DNA from: Tetrapisispora phaffii CBS 4417
Lineage: Eukaryota; Ascomycota; Saccharomycetes; Saccharomycetales; Saccharomycetaceae
NCBI RefSeq assembly: GCF_000236905.1
Contig: NC_016527.1
Location: forward strand, 620,001-684,000
Reading direction: 5' to 3'
DNA: 64,000 nucleotides
Of this stretch, positions 8,589 to 18,757 are shown piece by piece. The notes beneath the pieces were generated by a model that worked only from the letters and a program-made list of their open reading frames with translations, did no database searches and was not told the DNA's origin. Numbering within the stretch: position 1 is the stretch's first letter; each line of letters starts with the position of its first letter. A program made the translations under genes and the position numbers.

Positions 8589-10553
8589 AAACAAGGCCAA
8601 CAATCAAAACTTCATTCGCAATTGAATATGCCTCAGGATCAATTGTTGAACCCGATGCAGGATCAAAATTTAAATGTAAATAATCCACAAATGAACGAAG
8701 CGGCTATTTCGTTAGTAGACCGTACTAAAAAACTACTGATGGATATGGCATCCGATTCAAGTCACACAGCTAGTGATGGCTCTTTAGATAACACCAAACT
8801 ACCCAATACAAACAACATTGGAGGTGGAAACAGTACAATTTCAACACCAACTACACCAACTAGAGAATTGAACCAAGTAGCAGGTACTCCAAATACCCAC
8901 GCAGCTGTACTACTACAGCACAAGAAATTATCACAATATAACATTGATGAAGATGATGAGGCCGAGCAACAACAAAAACGATCAATGAATTCCACTTCAA
9001 GTTCCAATATAAATGAGAATTCTTCAAAATATAATGATCAATTATGGCATGCAATCGATTTATCGAATTTACAATTATATTGTGTCACCAAGAATGTTTT
9101 CAAATACGAATTTTTGACAAGATTATATCTAAATGGTAATAATTTAACAACATTACCAAAAGAAATAAAGAAGTTGAACAACTTACGTGTATTAGACTTG
9201 TCCCATAACAAACTCACTGTGTTACCAAAAGAGCTAGGTTTTTGTTATCAATTAAAGTACTTGTACCTGTTCAATAATATGATCACTGACTTACCTTGGG
9301 AGTTTGGAAATTTGTTCAATTTACAATTCTTAGGTTGTGAAGGGAATCCATTAGATAGAAAACTTTTAAAAATTTTGGCAGAAAAGTCCGTTACAGGTTT
9401 AGTCTTTTATTTAAGAGATAACAGACCAGAAATTCCACTAAAGAAAGATAGAAAATTCATTACAATTAATGCCGATGAAGAACCACAAGAGGAATTCGAC
9501 ACCATGGCTTTATCCGATAGCCACATCAGTACTGAAATGTTAAAGAAGAGTTTCACAGTTTTATCATACAATACTTTATGTCAACACTATGCTACACCAA
9601 AGATGTATCGTTATACTCCTTCCTGGGTATTAAGTTGGGACACTAGACGTGAACAATTAAAAAATCAAATTTTAGGAATCCAAAGTGATGTCATTTGTCT
9701 ACAAGAAGTTGAAGCACAGACATATGAAGATTTCTGGTTACCACTTTTACAGAAAAGAGGGTACTTAGGTATTTTCCACGCAAAGACGAGAGCAAAGACC
9801 ATGCAAAGCAAAGATTCTAAGAAGGTCGATGGTTGTTGTATCTTTTATAAAGAAAGTGAGTTCAAGTTACAGCATCAGGAATCTGTAGACTTTAGTGGTG
9901 TTTGGATGAAACATAAAAAATTCCAGCGTACTGAAGATTATTTGAATAGAGCTATGAATAAAGATAACGTTGCATTATTTGTGAAATTGGAACATATCAA
10001 TAGTGGCGAAAGCGTGTGGGTTGTGACAACTCATTTACATTGGGATCCTCAATTTAACGATGTGAAGACATTCCAAGTTGGTGTTTTATTAGATCATTTG
10101 GAGTCTTTACTAAAAGATTACAATAATGCTAGTTCAAAACAAGAAATAAGAAAATGTCCAGTAATTATCTGTGGTGATTTGAATTCTCATCTACAATCTG
10201 CAGTCTATGAACTATTAAGCACTGGTCATGTTAAAGTTCATGAAGACATTCAAGATAGATTTTACGGTTTCATGTCACAAAAAAACTTCTCACACAGTTT
10301 ATCTCTACGATCCACTTACGATTGTATTGGTGAATTACCATTTACTAATTTCACCCCATCTTTCACAAGTGTTATCGATTATATCTGGTATTCTACACAA
10401 GCTTTGAGAGTTCGTGGTGTTTTAGGACCTATAGATGAAGAATATGTTTCCAAATTCATTGGCTTCCCTAACGATAAATTCCCAAGTGATCACATACCTC
10501 TATTAGCTAGATATGAATTCACTAAAGGTGGAGCTGCTAGTAGAAAAGTATAA
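7935..10553 (+). CDS. CCR4: CCR4 poly(A)-specific ribonuclease subunit of the Ccr4-Not complex
   Basis: Ccr4 is the main cytoplasmic mRNA deadenylase. The protein has 872 residues (837 in S. cerevisiae). Residues 1-220 are low complexity: an asparagine-rich stretch, a methionine-asparagine repeat at residues 101-126 and a run of 32 glutamines at 187-218. Leucine-rich repeats at about residues 390-480 ([30 protein letters not shown]) bind Caf1/Pop2. The C-terminal endonuclease/exonuclease/phosphatase domain has the catalytic residues in place: E591 in CLQEVE, D748 in CGDLNSH and D852-H853 in SDHIPLL. The order ATS1-CCR4-FUN26-PMT2 is that of chromosome I, although orientations are read here on the opposite strand. 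The start is the first ATG of the frame. Confidence 0.98.
8235..8312 (+). repeat. Hexanucleotide repeat in CCR4 coding for (Met-Asn)13
   Basis: Thirteen tandem copies of ATGAAY, in frame, encode alternating methionine and asparagine at residues 101-126. The third base of the Asn codon varies between C and T without a strict pattern, so the array is not a fresh perfect expansion. It lies in the disordered N-terminal region. Confidence 0.9.
8493..8588 (+). repeat. CAG/CAA trinucleotide repeat in CCR4 coding for 32 glutamines
   Basis: A 96-bp run of CAG and CAA codons, mostly alternating as CAACAG, encodes 32 consecutive glutamines (residues 187-218). Polyglutamine in the N-terminus is also a feature of S. 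cerevisiae Ccr4. The alternation of the two codons makes a 6-bp repeat unit likely to vary in length between strains. Confidence 0.95.
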
Positions 10554-11045
10554 TTTCACTGCATTTTCAGTAGAAATGATTAATGATTTTATCATATCTA
10601 TTTTTTATCCATATTTTAGGAGTCAATATTTCATTAAAGAAACTCAGTTGTAACGCAAGCATCCATTTTTATAAACAATAAGCACTTTTTGTACTATACC
10701 ACTTACATCATGTTAAATAACAAAACAAGAATCATATATTATAATAAAAAAACATTACAAAATTAAATCATTCTTTATAATTTTAGTTAAACTTTAGAAT
10801 CTCATCATGTAATGAATAATATATTAAATTTCACAGTTTTCATCACTGAATTACATACGCTTATAAAAATGAAATAAAGAAATGATGTCCTAGAAATGTC
10901 AAAAATAATGAATGATATTGATAAGATTAGAATTAAATTATATAAGAAAGCTAAGTTCCAATACTATGATCAACTATCATTCTCTGATAGAATCAGACAG
11001 TAAAAATTGAACTTATCTGAGTGTTGAAAAATTGACATTAAAGTT
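10554..11045. other. 492-bp AT-rich spacer between CCR4 and FUN26
   Basis: The spacer is strongly AT-rich with poly-A tracts near 10740 and several in-frame stops in all frames. It presumably holds the CCR4 3' end signals and the FUN26 promoter. No RNA gene or repeat was recognised. Confidence 0.5.
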
Positions 11046-12320
11046 ATGAATGATTATGAAATCAATCTAGCGATTCTACCTTTTCATAAGAGAATACAAA
11101 ATCCGGTTTATCTTACTTTCATCTTTGTGGGTATAGGTTTATTATGGCCATGGAATACTATTTTAAGTGCATCGGACTATTATAAACACGATATATTCCA
11201 TGACACAACTATTTGGGCTAAGATATTTACCAGTTCAATGATGACGGTCTCCACAGTGACCTCCTTATTATTCAATATATGGCTTACTGAGAGACAGTTT
11301 GGATATGCAAAACGTGTGGTTAACGGATTAGTTTGGGAAATTGTGGTATTCATTTTGATAATTTTAATTGCCATTATTCATTCTAACTTTCCCCTAGGCC
11401 TTAATTTCTTTGCTCTGTTAATGTTAGTGATGATATCTTCAACCGGAACTGCATTAACTCAAAATGGTATTTTAGCTATTGCTAATCATCGTGGTTCAGA
11501 TATGACTCAGGCTGTTATGTTGGGACAAGCAATTGCAGGTGTATTACCTTCACTTGTTTTATTTCTGATTAGTTTGTTTAAAGACCCAGAGTCAAAAAGT
11601 TCATCCAATATAAATTTCTATTTATTCACAACAGTAATAATATCGTGGATTTGCATATGGTTGTTTAAATCAAATAAGTTGGAAGATTCTTTAAATTATG
11701 CTACTGATCCACAACCGAATGGTGAATACCAAGAATTAAGAGAAATTGAGAATGAAGTACTTGAAAAATATCAAATCCCATTCTCAGTGTTATATGAAAA
11801 ATTAAAATATTTAGTTCTATCAATATTCACTACTTTTACAATCACTATGGTATTTGCTGTATTTGCTTCAAACACAAGTGCTCAAGGTTTACCATTATCC
11901 GATAATCAGTTTATCCCATTAGCTTTTTCAATTTGGAATATTGGGGATTTATGTGGTAGATTCATTGCAGAATTGCCGTACTTTTCAAAATCGTCATTCA
12001 CACCTTACAAAACCCTTATATATTCATTACTAAGAATAGGACTAATCCCAATGTTCCTACCGTTCATCTTACCTGCCGACAATTTCAAAATAATAACAGA
12101 TTTATTATATCTGTCATTACAATTTATGTTTGGTCTTACCAATGGCCACATAATTTCTATGTGTTTTATCAAAATCCCACAGAACCTTGAAAATAGTGCA
12201 GCAAAACAAGCTGCTGGAGGCTTTGCGAATACGTTTGTTGCCACTGGATTGACGACTGGAAGTATCCTAAGTTTTGTCTTTGTCTACATAATCAATCAAC
12301 TAAAAACGTCATCTGATTAA
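11046..12320 (+). CDS. FUN26: Equilibrative nucleoside transporter Fun26
   Basis: Fun26 is the fungal member of the SLC29/ENT family, a broad-specificity nucleoside and nucleobase transporter of the vacuolar membrane. The protein has 424 residues with about eleven hydrophobic segments. The first family signature GIGLLWPWNTILSASDYY is near residue 30, and TSSMMTVSTVTSLLFN, LTQNGILAIAN, GQAIAGVLPS, WNIGDLCGRFIAE and FGLTNGHIISM follow in the expected order. S. cerevisiae Fun26 has 517 residues. The difference is a much shorter hydrophilic N-terminus here (about 25 residues before the first membrane segment instead of about 80) and a shorter loop in the middle. No upstream in-frame ATG restores the longer tail. 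It lies between CCR4 and PMT2, the conserved order. Confidence 0.95.
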   Translation: MNDYEINLAILPFHKRIQNPVYLTFIFVGIGLLWPWNTILSASDYYKHDIFHDTTIWAKIFTSSMMTVSTVTSLLFNIWLTERQFGYAKRVVNGLVWEIVVFILIILIAIIHSNFPLGLNFFALLMLVMISSTGTALTQNGILAIANHRGSDMTQAVMLGQAIAGVLPSLVLFLISLFKDPESKSSSNINFYLFTTVIISWICIWLFKSNKLEDSLNYATDPQPNGEYQELREIENEVLEKYQIPFSVLYEKLKYLVLSIFTTFTITMVFAVFASNTSAQGLPLSDNQFIPLAFSIWNIGDLCGRFIAELPYFSKSSFTPYKTLIYSLLRIGLIPMFLPFILPADNFKIITDLLYLSLQFMFGLTNGHIISMCFIKIPQNLENSAAKQAAGGFANTFVATGLTTGSILSFVFVYIINQLKTSSD

Positions 12321-12940
12321 CATTATATTTTTTTTGCAGTTTTTACAATTAACACCAATATGTTACTTTGAGCACAAGACAGACCCTCCCACTGTAATCC
12401 AATCCCTCACACTTCCAATGGTACCTAAGAACAGTCCAACTGTACATTCACTAATTAATATTTTATTTACTGTCGTTAGTTTTATGAATCAAAGACAGTA
12501 ACAATGACTACCAGTTTCAATATCATCTTCAACGAATGTCTCTTGAACACGTCAAATTAATTTCATTTCGAATTTTCTTTTTTTTTTCGCAGTTCACTTA
12601 CACGTTCGTTTAATACCTATTTTGAATCTGAAATATTTTGAAAAATTATATAGAGCATCTAAGAAAGTTTATCCATTCAGTTAACATAAATGTTTGAACT
12701 ATACGTAATTCAATTAATTCAATTAGTTGAATAATGCTTTGAATTTATCAATTAGGTTTTGTAAGTATTGATTTTTCGGATTGTTAATAGAATATTGTGT
12801 AATATTTAAGTCATTTGCAATCTTATTTGTGTTCAAAAAAAAATCAATCTCTCTTTATTCCATTACAAGTGAAGTTGAGAGAATAGATATTTTGTTATTG
12901 GGGATCTAATCTTACACGTATATCTGGTCGACATCAAAAA
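12321..12940. other. 620-bp spacer between FUN26 and PMT2
   Basis: AT-rich sequence with a T run at about 12579-12587 and an A run at 12835-12842, and no long open frame. It would contain the FUN26 terminator and PMT2 promoter. Nothing more specific could be recognised. Confidence 0.5.
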
Positions 12941-15223
12941 ATGGTTGCTGCATCTGGGTTTAATGCTAGCAAGGATGATTCCTCAGTAGAGATATGTAAG
13001 AGAAAAGAGAATGAGACCAAAGATCTAAAAGAAGAAGTTTCTGTCGAAGATACTATTGACAGTGAAGATTCTTCCAAAGAGAAGGAATTGAAGATCCTAG
13101 AAGCTCCAAAGGGTAAATTATATAGATTAGAAGCTATTTTCATGCCTTTATTGTTTACTGGATTAGCCTTTTTCACTAGAATGTATAGAATTGGTGCAAA
13201 TAATCATGTTGTTTGGGATGAAGCACATTTTGGTAAGTTTGGCTCTTTTTATCTAAGACACGAATTCTACCATGACGTCCATCCTCCATTAGGTAAGATG
13301 TTGGTTGGTTTATCCGGATATATTGCCGGCTATAATGGTTCTTGGGATTTCCCATCTGGACAAGAATATCCGGACTACATCGATTTCGTCAAAATGAGAT
13401 TATTCAATGCAACTTTCTCTGCTTTATGTGTACCGCTTGCATACTTTACTGGTAAATCTTTGAATTGGTCATTACCATCAGTTTGGTTGTTTACTGTTTT
13501 AGTTTTATTTGAAAACTCTTACGCTACTTTGGGTAGAATGATCTTACTAGATTCAATGCTATTATTTTTTACTATTGCGTCTTTTTACTGTTTTGTCAAT
13601 TTCCATAACCAAAGATCCAATTCATTCTCTTTCAAATGGTGGAAATGGTTGTTCTTAACTGGTTTAACCTTAGGATGCACCATCTCTGTTAAGATGGTTG
13701 GTTTATTTATCATTACTTTGGTTGGTATTTACACCGCTGTCGATTTATGGTTAAAATTGGCTGATAAGGAAATATCATGGAAAAGATATGGCAGTCACTG
13801 GTTAGCTAGAATTTTATGCTTAATCGTTGTCCCAATGGTTGTATTCATGATTTGTTTCAAAATCCATTTCTCTTTATTAACTCGCACAGGTAAAAACGAT
13901 GCCACAATGCCTTCTCTTTTCCAAGCTAATTTAGCTGGTAACACCTTAGGTCAAGGTCCTCGTGATATTGCTTTAGGCTCTTCAACTATTTCCATTAGAA
14001 ATCAAGCTTTAGGCGGTGCTCTTTTACATTCCCATCAACAGCTATACCCAGTCGGTTCTAAACAACAACAAATCACAGGTTATGGTCACAAGGATGCTAA
14101 TAATGAATTCATTTTCCATAGAATCAGAGAAAAACCTCTATACTCTACTAATGAAACTGACATTGAATATATTAAAGATGGCGAAACTTACAGATTGATT
14201 CACAGATTGACTAACAAGAATTTACATACCCATCAAGTTGCTGCACCAATTTCCAAAACCGAATGGGAAGTTTCTGGTTACGGTGACTTAGAAGGTGGTG
14301 ACAGTAAAGACAACTGGATTGTTGAAATTGTAAATCAACTAGGTGATGAGGATAAAACCAAATTACATACATTAACTACTTCATTCCGTTTGAAGAATGC
14401 TGTTTTAGGTTGTTACTTAGCTCAAACATCTAATAGATACCCAGAATGGGGTTTTTCTCAAAGTGAAATTGCTTGTTTAAGAAGCCCTTTTAAACGTGAT
14501 AAGAGAACTTGGTGGAATATTGAAACACATGTTAACGAAAAATTACCAAACATCGACGAAAATTTCGAATTTCCAAGAGCTAGTTTCTTCAAAGATTTTA
14601 TTTATTTAAATTTGGCTATGATGGCTACGAACAATGCATTGGTTACAGACCCTGACAAGTTAGATAGATTAGCTTCTTCTGCATGGGAATGGCCAACTCT
14701 ACATAAAGGTTTGAGATTAAATGGTTGGCACGACGAAAATGTCAAATATTATTTAATGGGTACCCCAGCATCAACTTGGGCTTCTACATTAGCTGTCTTC
14801 TCATTTATGGTTCTAGTTATTGTTTTGTTCTTAAGATGGCTAAGGCAATATAACGATTATAAGGATGAAAAGAAACTTGACTTATTTCTAATGTCTGGTG
14901 TTTATCCAATGTTTGGTTGGGGTCTACATTTTTGTCCTTTTGTAATTATGGCCAGAGTGACTTATGTCCATCATTATTTACCAGCCTTATACTTTGCTTT
15001 GGTCGTTTTGGTTTATTTCTTTGAAGCCGGTACCCAATTGTTACCAAAAACTAAATCTGGACAAATGTTAAGAATAGGTATTTACACTGTATACATATTA
15101 TTGGTTATTGGATGTTTCTGTTGTTTTGCTCCAATTTCATTTGGTATGGAAGGTAAAAGTACTGATTATAAATACTTAGCCTGGTTGCCAGAATGGAATA
15201 TCGATGAAGATAAGCCATTCTAA
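12941..15223 (+). CDS. PMT2: Protein O-mannosyltransferase Pmt2
   Basis: Pmt2 transfers mannose from dolichyl-phosphate mannose to Ser/Thr of proteins entering the ER, acting as a heterodimer with Pmt1. The 760-residue length matches S. cerevisiae Pmt2 (759). The sequence shows the luminal loop-1 motif [18 protein letters not shown] near residue 90 with the conserved Asp-Glu, then [11 protein letters not shown], a block of membrane segments, three MIR repeats around residues 325-520 ([43 protein letters not shown]), and the C-terminal membrane block with [19 protein letters not shown]3 is the S. cerevisiae duplicate, and the order with FUN26 on the left and LDB19 on the right joins the PMT2 and PMT3 contexts. 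The convergent neighbour LDB19 ends 230 bp downstream. Confidence 0.96.
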   Translation: MVAASGFNASKDDSSVEICKRKENETKDLKEEVSVEDTIDSEDSSKEKELKILEAPKGKLYRLEAIFMPLLFTGLAFFTRMYRIGANNHVVWDEAHFGKFGSFYLRHEFYHDVHPPLGKMLVGLSGYIAGYNGSWDFPSGQEYPDYIDFVKMRLFNATFSALCVPLAYFTGKSLNWSLPSVWLFTVLVLFENSYATLGRMILLDSMLLFFTIASFYCFVNFHNQRSNSFSFKWWKWLFLTGLTLGCTISVKMVGLFIITLVGIYTAVDLWLKLADKEISWKRYGSHWLARILCLIVVPMVVFMICFKIHFSLLTRTGKNDATMPSLFQANLAGNTLGQGPRDIALGSSTISIRNQALGGALLHSHQQLYPVGSKQQQITGYGHKDANNEFIFHRIREKPLYSTNETDIEYIKDGETYRLIHRLTNKNLHTHQVAAPISKTEWEVSGYGDLEGGDSKDNWIVEIVNQLGDEDKTKLHTLTTSFRLKNAVLGCYLAQTSNRYPEWGFSQSEIACLRSPFKRDKRTWWNIETHVNEKLPNIDENFEFPRASFFKDFIYLNLAMMATNNALVTDPDKLDRLASSAWEWPTLHKGLRLNGWHDENVKYYLMGTPASTWASTLAVFSFMVLVIVLFLRWLRQYNDYKDEKKLDLFLMSGVYPMFGWGLHFCPFVIMARVTYVHHYLPALYFALVVLVYFFEAGTQLLPKTKSGQMLRIGIYTVYILLVIGCFCCFAPISFGMEGKSTDYKYLAWLPEWNIDEDKPF

Positions 15224-15453
15224 TCATGAAATTAAAATAAAAAAGGAAAGATGCTTGTTAGGGGTTAAAATCCAAAAATCTTATCTGAGTAACATAGAAT
15301 TATGCTTAAAATGAATTAAGCTGAATTTACTCGAAATGCAGAAACTTGAAAGTTTAAGTACAGATATATATAACATGTAATTTAATTTAATAGATAATGT
15401 AAAAAATATATTATTAATATTTCATCGGATTCAATAACGTTGATATTGGTTAT

Positions 15454-17640
15454 TTATTGGGTAATTTTATCTGTGTCGATTACTTCCGAAATAGTTGGAA
15501 TTCTTATATCTCTAGTTTGACGCGGAGTCAATGAATTATGGTATGTTGGGTCACTCCCATCAATGCTTTCTACAGATTCTAATGGCAATGATTGTATTGC
15601 AGATAATGCATTCGTTGAGGCTTGGTTATATATCTGAACGGGACGCTCTAGATCCAAAGTTGAATACTTAAAATCAGTTGAATTTAAAGGGATCATTTCT
15701 GAATTATCATAGACTGCCGACTCGGAACCGGCATGTCGAGTAGACACTCCATCTAAGTTGTCATAACTAGGTGGGGAAACAAAGCTAACATTTTGGTATA
15801 TAGGCGGAACCTCTTCATCCCATGAAATACCTAATCCTGATCTTTCGGTGACATTTACTCTGAATTGCATTCTTAATACACGAGCAGCACCAGTTGGGAT
15901 ACCTACCGTCTTCGAGGAACTATCACCACCAACTATAGGCACATCACTGCTATTGTCCTTATTGTCATTATTACTATTAATCGAGGCAACCTTTGATAAA
16001 GCAGTGGAAGCAAGGTTTTTTCTTCTATTACTATTTCTGTTTGCTAACATTGGCGATAATTCTGCTAGTCTCTGATCAGCACTACTATTTTTAGATGCTG
16101 AATCACCAACAGCGGAAGAGTTTGAATGCCTAACAGGTTGTCCATTTTTATATTGCAAGGCTTCCTCTGCCACTACCATTTCAACTGATAGAATATGACT
16201 GACGTTAATGCCTAAAACTGGATCTTGAATATCACAAGAAACGTTGACAGATTTCGCCTTTGGCATTTCATTTTCGAGGTATTCAGAAGAAGCGTGTGTT
16301 ATTGAATTAGAAACACCGGAATTTAAGGAACTACAATCAATATCTGTTACTATTTCAATTTTGCCACTTTCGTTAAAATCTGTTTTCCAACCACTTTTCA
16401 TAATACCTTCTGCTATTATTCTCACTTCCTCAGTAAAAAGTGACGTTTCATTTTGTAATTCTGCTTCTATTTCTTCTTTTCGTATTCTTTGTCTCTGTTG
16501 TAGTATCTCTTGCCTTGCTACATCATCGTTGGGATGAACAAATGTTGATGAATTTTCCATTTCTTCATCATCTTCATCTCTATCACCGGAGTTGTTTGCT
16601 ACTGATTGAGGTGTATTTAATGCAGATCTAGCGCCATTATTATGGCTACTTGACGATCCACCAATTGTATTAACAGAAAGACGAACTTGAGGTGCTAAAT
16701 CACCATATCTTTTAATTGGGTTAGGTGGTTTTTTTGATTTTTGTACTTCCTTCTCCTTAACAACATTTTCTAGGACTTTCAAGTCTTCTACATGCTTTTC
16801 ACAAACATTGTTTCTTATCCTTACAGTCTCTTCAATTCGATAACTTAATTTTCTCATTCTCCATCTGGTATCCTCACCAGATATACCTTCTAATTTCATC
16901 TCTAATGGGAATGTTGATTTTGGATATACAACACTCGGCAACACTGCTGCAGTAGTTAAATTTGTCGGAGGAAATACTCTCAATGAGTTTTTATCTGGAC
17001 CTCTTAATATGCTTCTTGTCAACATTATTGGCAATTTAACTGTGACAAGTTTAGGCTCTAAGTTTTTTGATTGTGAGTTTTCACTATTATCGAAATAGCG
17101 TATTGATGCAATTAGTTCATATCTTACTTTTGTGTCTGAATTTGAACCTAAATAACAAGTCACTGTTGATTTTCCAGATATTAAGTGTGAAAATGGGAAT
17201 ATCTGTGTTGAACCACTATCCAAAGTCGTGGAGTTTTCTACTATATTCCATGTTTTTAACACTTGTTTACGTGTATTACAGTCTTTACAATTGATAACTG
17301 TCGAGGGGCCTTGTGAAAACGGTTTATTATAGCTTACTCTTTGTATGAATGATAATTTCAAAGATCGGACATTCAGGGATGTCAACTTATTTACCGTTGA
17401 ATTTTTTGTTTTTGCAATCAAATCTTTTACCTTAACTGTCAATAGTCCACTAAGAAGACAACCAGTTGATTCGTTCGCATTACCATATAATACACAGGGA
17501 GGAGACTCTATATCTATAATTAATTCCACCGGAATGGAGTTGTGATTCTTTTTCTTAGTTGCTTTCAAAGATGCTTTTTTAGCTTCATTCTTCTTCTTAC
17601 CTGATAAAGGTAGAGTGATCAGTTTGCTAAGGGCGGACAT
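15454..17640 (-). CDS. LDB19: Arrestin-related ubiquitin-ligase adaptor Ldb19/Art1
   Basis: Art1 recruits the HECT ligase Rsp5 to plasma-membrane amino-acid permeases so that they are ubiquitinated and endocytosed. Visible features are an arrestin-like N-terminal fold starting with IDIESPPCVLYGNA, the block GPDKNSLRVFPPTNLTTAAV near residue 215, RWRMRKLSYRIEET, SLFTEEVRIIAEGIMKSGW, and the C-terminal arrestin segment TGAARVLRMQFRVNVTERSG. Two PY motifs for Rsp5 binding follow: PPIY and PPSY. The C-terminus TRDIRIPTISEV...KITQ matches the family. S. cerevisiae Art1 has 818 residues, this protein 728. I chose the ATG at 17638-17640; a frame extension of three codons upstream would begin with TTG and is unlikely to be used. 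It is convergent with PMT2, as with PMT3 in S. cerevisiae. Confidence 0.95.
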   Translation of the reverse strand: MSALSKLITLPLSGKKKNEAKKASLKATKKKNHNSIPVELIIDIESPPCVLYGNANESTGCLLSGLLTVKVKDLIAKTKNSTVNKLTSLNVRSLKLSFIQRVSYNKPFSQGPSTVINCKDCNTRKQVLKTWNIVENSTTLDSGSTQIFPFSHLISGKSTVTCYLGSNSDTKVRYELIASIRYFDNSENSQSKNLEPKLVTVKLPIMLTRSILRGPDKNSLRVFPPTNLTTAAVLPSVVYPKSTFPLEMKLEGISGEDTRWRMRKLSYRIEETVRIRNNVCEKHVEDLKVLENVVKEKEVQKSKKPPNPIKRYGDLAPQVRLSVNTIGGSSSSHNNGARSALNTPQSVANNSGDRDEDDEEMENSSTFVHPNDDVARQEILQQRQRIRKEEIEAELQNETSLFTEEVRIIAEGIMKSGWKTDFNESGKIEIVTDIDCSSLNSGVSNSITHASSEYLENEMPKAKSVNVSCDIQDPVLGINVSHILSVEMVVAEEALQYKNGQPVRHSNSSAVGDSASKNSSADQRLAELSPMLANRNSNRRKNLASTALSKVASINSNNDNKDNSSDVPIVGGDSSSKTVGIPTGAARVLRMQFRVNVTERSGLGISWDEEVPPIYQNVSFVSPPSYDNLDGVSTRHAGSESAVYDNSEMIPLNSTDFKYSTLDLERPVQIYNQASTNALSAIQSLPLESVESIDGSDPTYHNSLTPRQTRDIRIPTISEVIDTDKITQ

Positions 17641-18757
17641 ATAAAGCAATTATATGGATCTTACAGAATTGATAAGACTTGATGTTATATGAATGGTTCT
17701 ACTAAATCAAGTCATAGATCTGAAATAGTAAAGTCTTCTTTTATATATTCAAGATATCTATATATGTGGGTGTATATTTCAGATAACCTTTTTTTTTTTG
17801 GTAAATTATCTTTTATTTCTTTTTTTTTTCAAGAACATTTGTTACTGTGGAAAATGCACAAACTGAAAAATTCAAAGACAACGACAAGTATGATTCATAA
17901 ATAACCTTAAATTACAGTAGTTACAGCCGATGACAGCCTTTCACATAATGCTTGTCATAATATAGACCGGTCATCATAGAACTTCCAGTGTATGTAATTT
18001 GATACACAGACATATGCATACACAGTAAAATTAGCTATTCATATTTTCCAAAGTTTAAGAATATTTAAAACATTTCGAAAAACTTCAGTTACAAATGCGA
18101 AAATATATATACTTATTAACAAAAGTGAGTAGTAAATATTCATTAATTAATATTTGATAAAACATATATGTAAAGTCCACATAAAATAAAATCCTGTTAA
18201 CACGTAATATGTAATATTTAATATTAATATTACAAGTATCGATCGAAGATGCAGAATGTTGAAAAATCGGAAAGCGAAAAAAATATGACATAACTACCGA
18301 CGTCCGTTTTCTCGAGAAATGAAATTACCCAACTAGGGCCGTTAGTAAATTTAAGATTATGGACAATAAAACCATTTTATGCTGTGTTGATAGTTATAGT
18401 GGTGAATATGAGTTTTCTTCAATTTCATGACTTTCCTTATTTGACTTGTTTAGGCCGGGTTATGGAATATGATTAGTAGGCTTAATACAATTTTTAAATC
18501 TGAATATGCTATTATGGTAACAATATTAAAGTTAAGACGCCTCGTATCTAATAAGCATAAATAAATGCTAGATGGTAGAAGAATGAATAAGAGCCGCTCC
18601 ATCTGATAATATATATACATATATATATATACATTTACTGGGTTACAATTAAGATATATAATAATAATATTGTTTATTGTTGTAATTTGGTTTAAGTGTG
18701 AACTTAATTTTATTGTTTCGAAGAGGTACGGTAGTCCTCTTAAACATATAAAAAAAT
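17641..18757. other. 1.1-kb divergent spacer between LDB19 and DRS2
   Basis: In the undivided ancestral order genes such as PRO2, LTE1 and MAK16 lie in this interval; no remnant of them was recognised. The spacer is AT-rich, with T runs at 17791-17799 and 17820-17828 and an alternating TA stretch at about 18608-18632. Small open frames (up to 71 codons) have no recognisable content. It presumably carries the divergent promoters of LDB19 and DRS2. Confidence 0.55.

Noticed and set aside
17641..17649. Three-codon N-terminal extension of LDB19
   Set aside because: The extension would start with TTG; the ATG at 17638-17640 is the sensible start.
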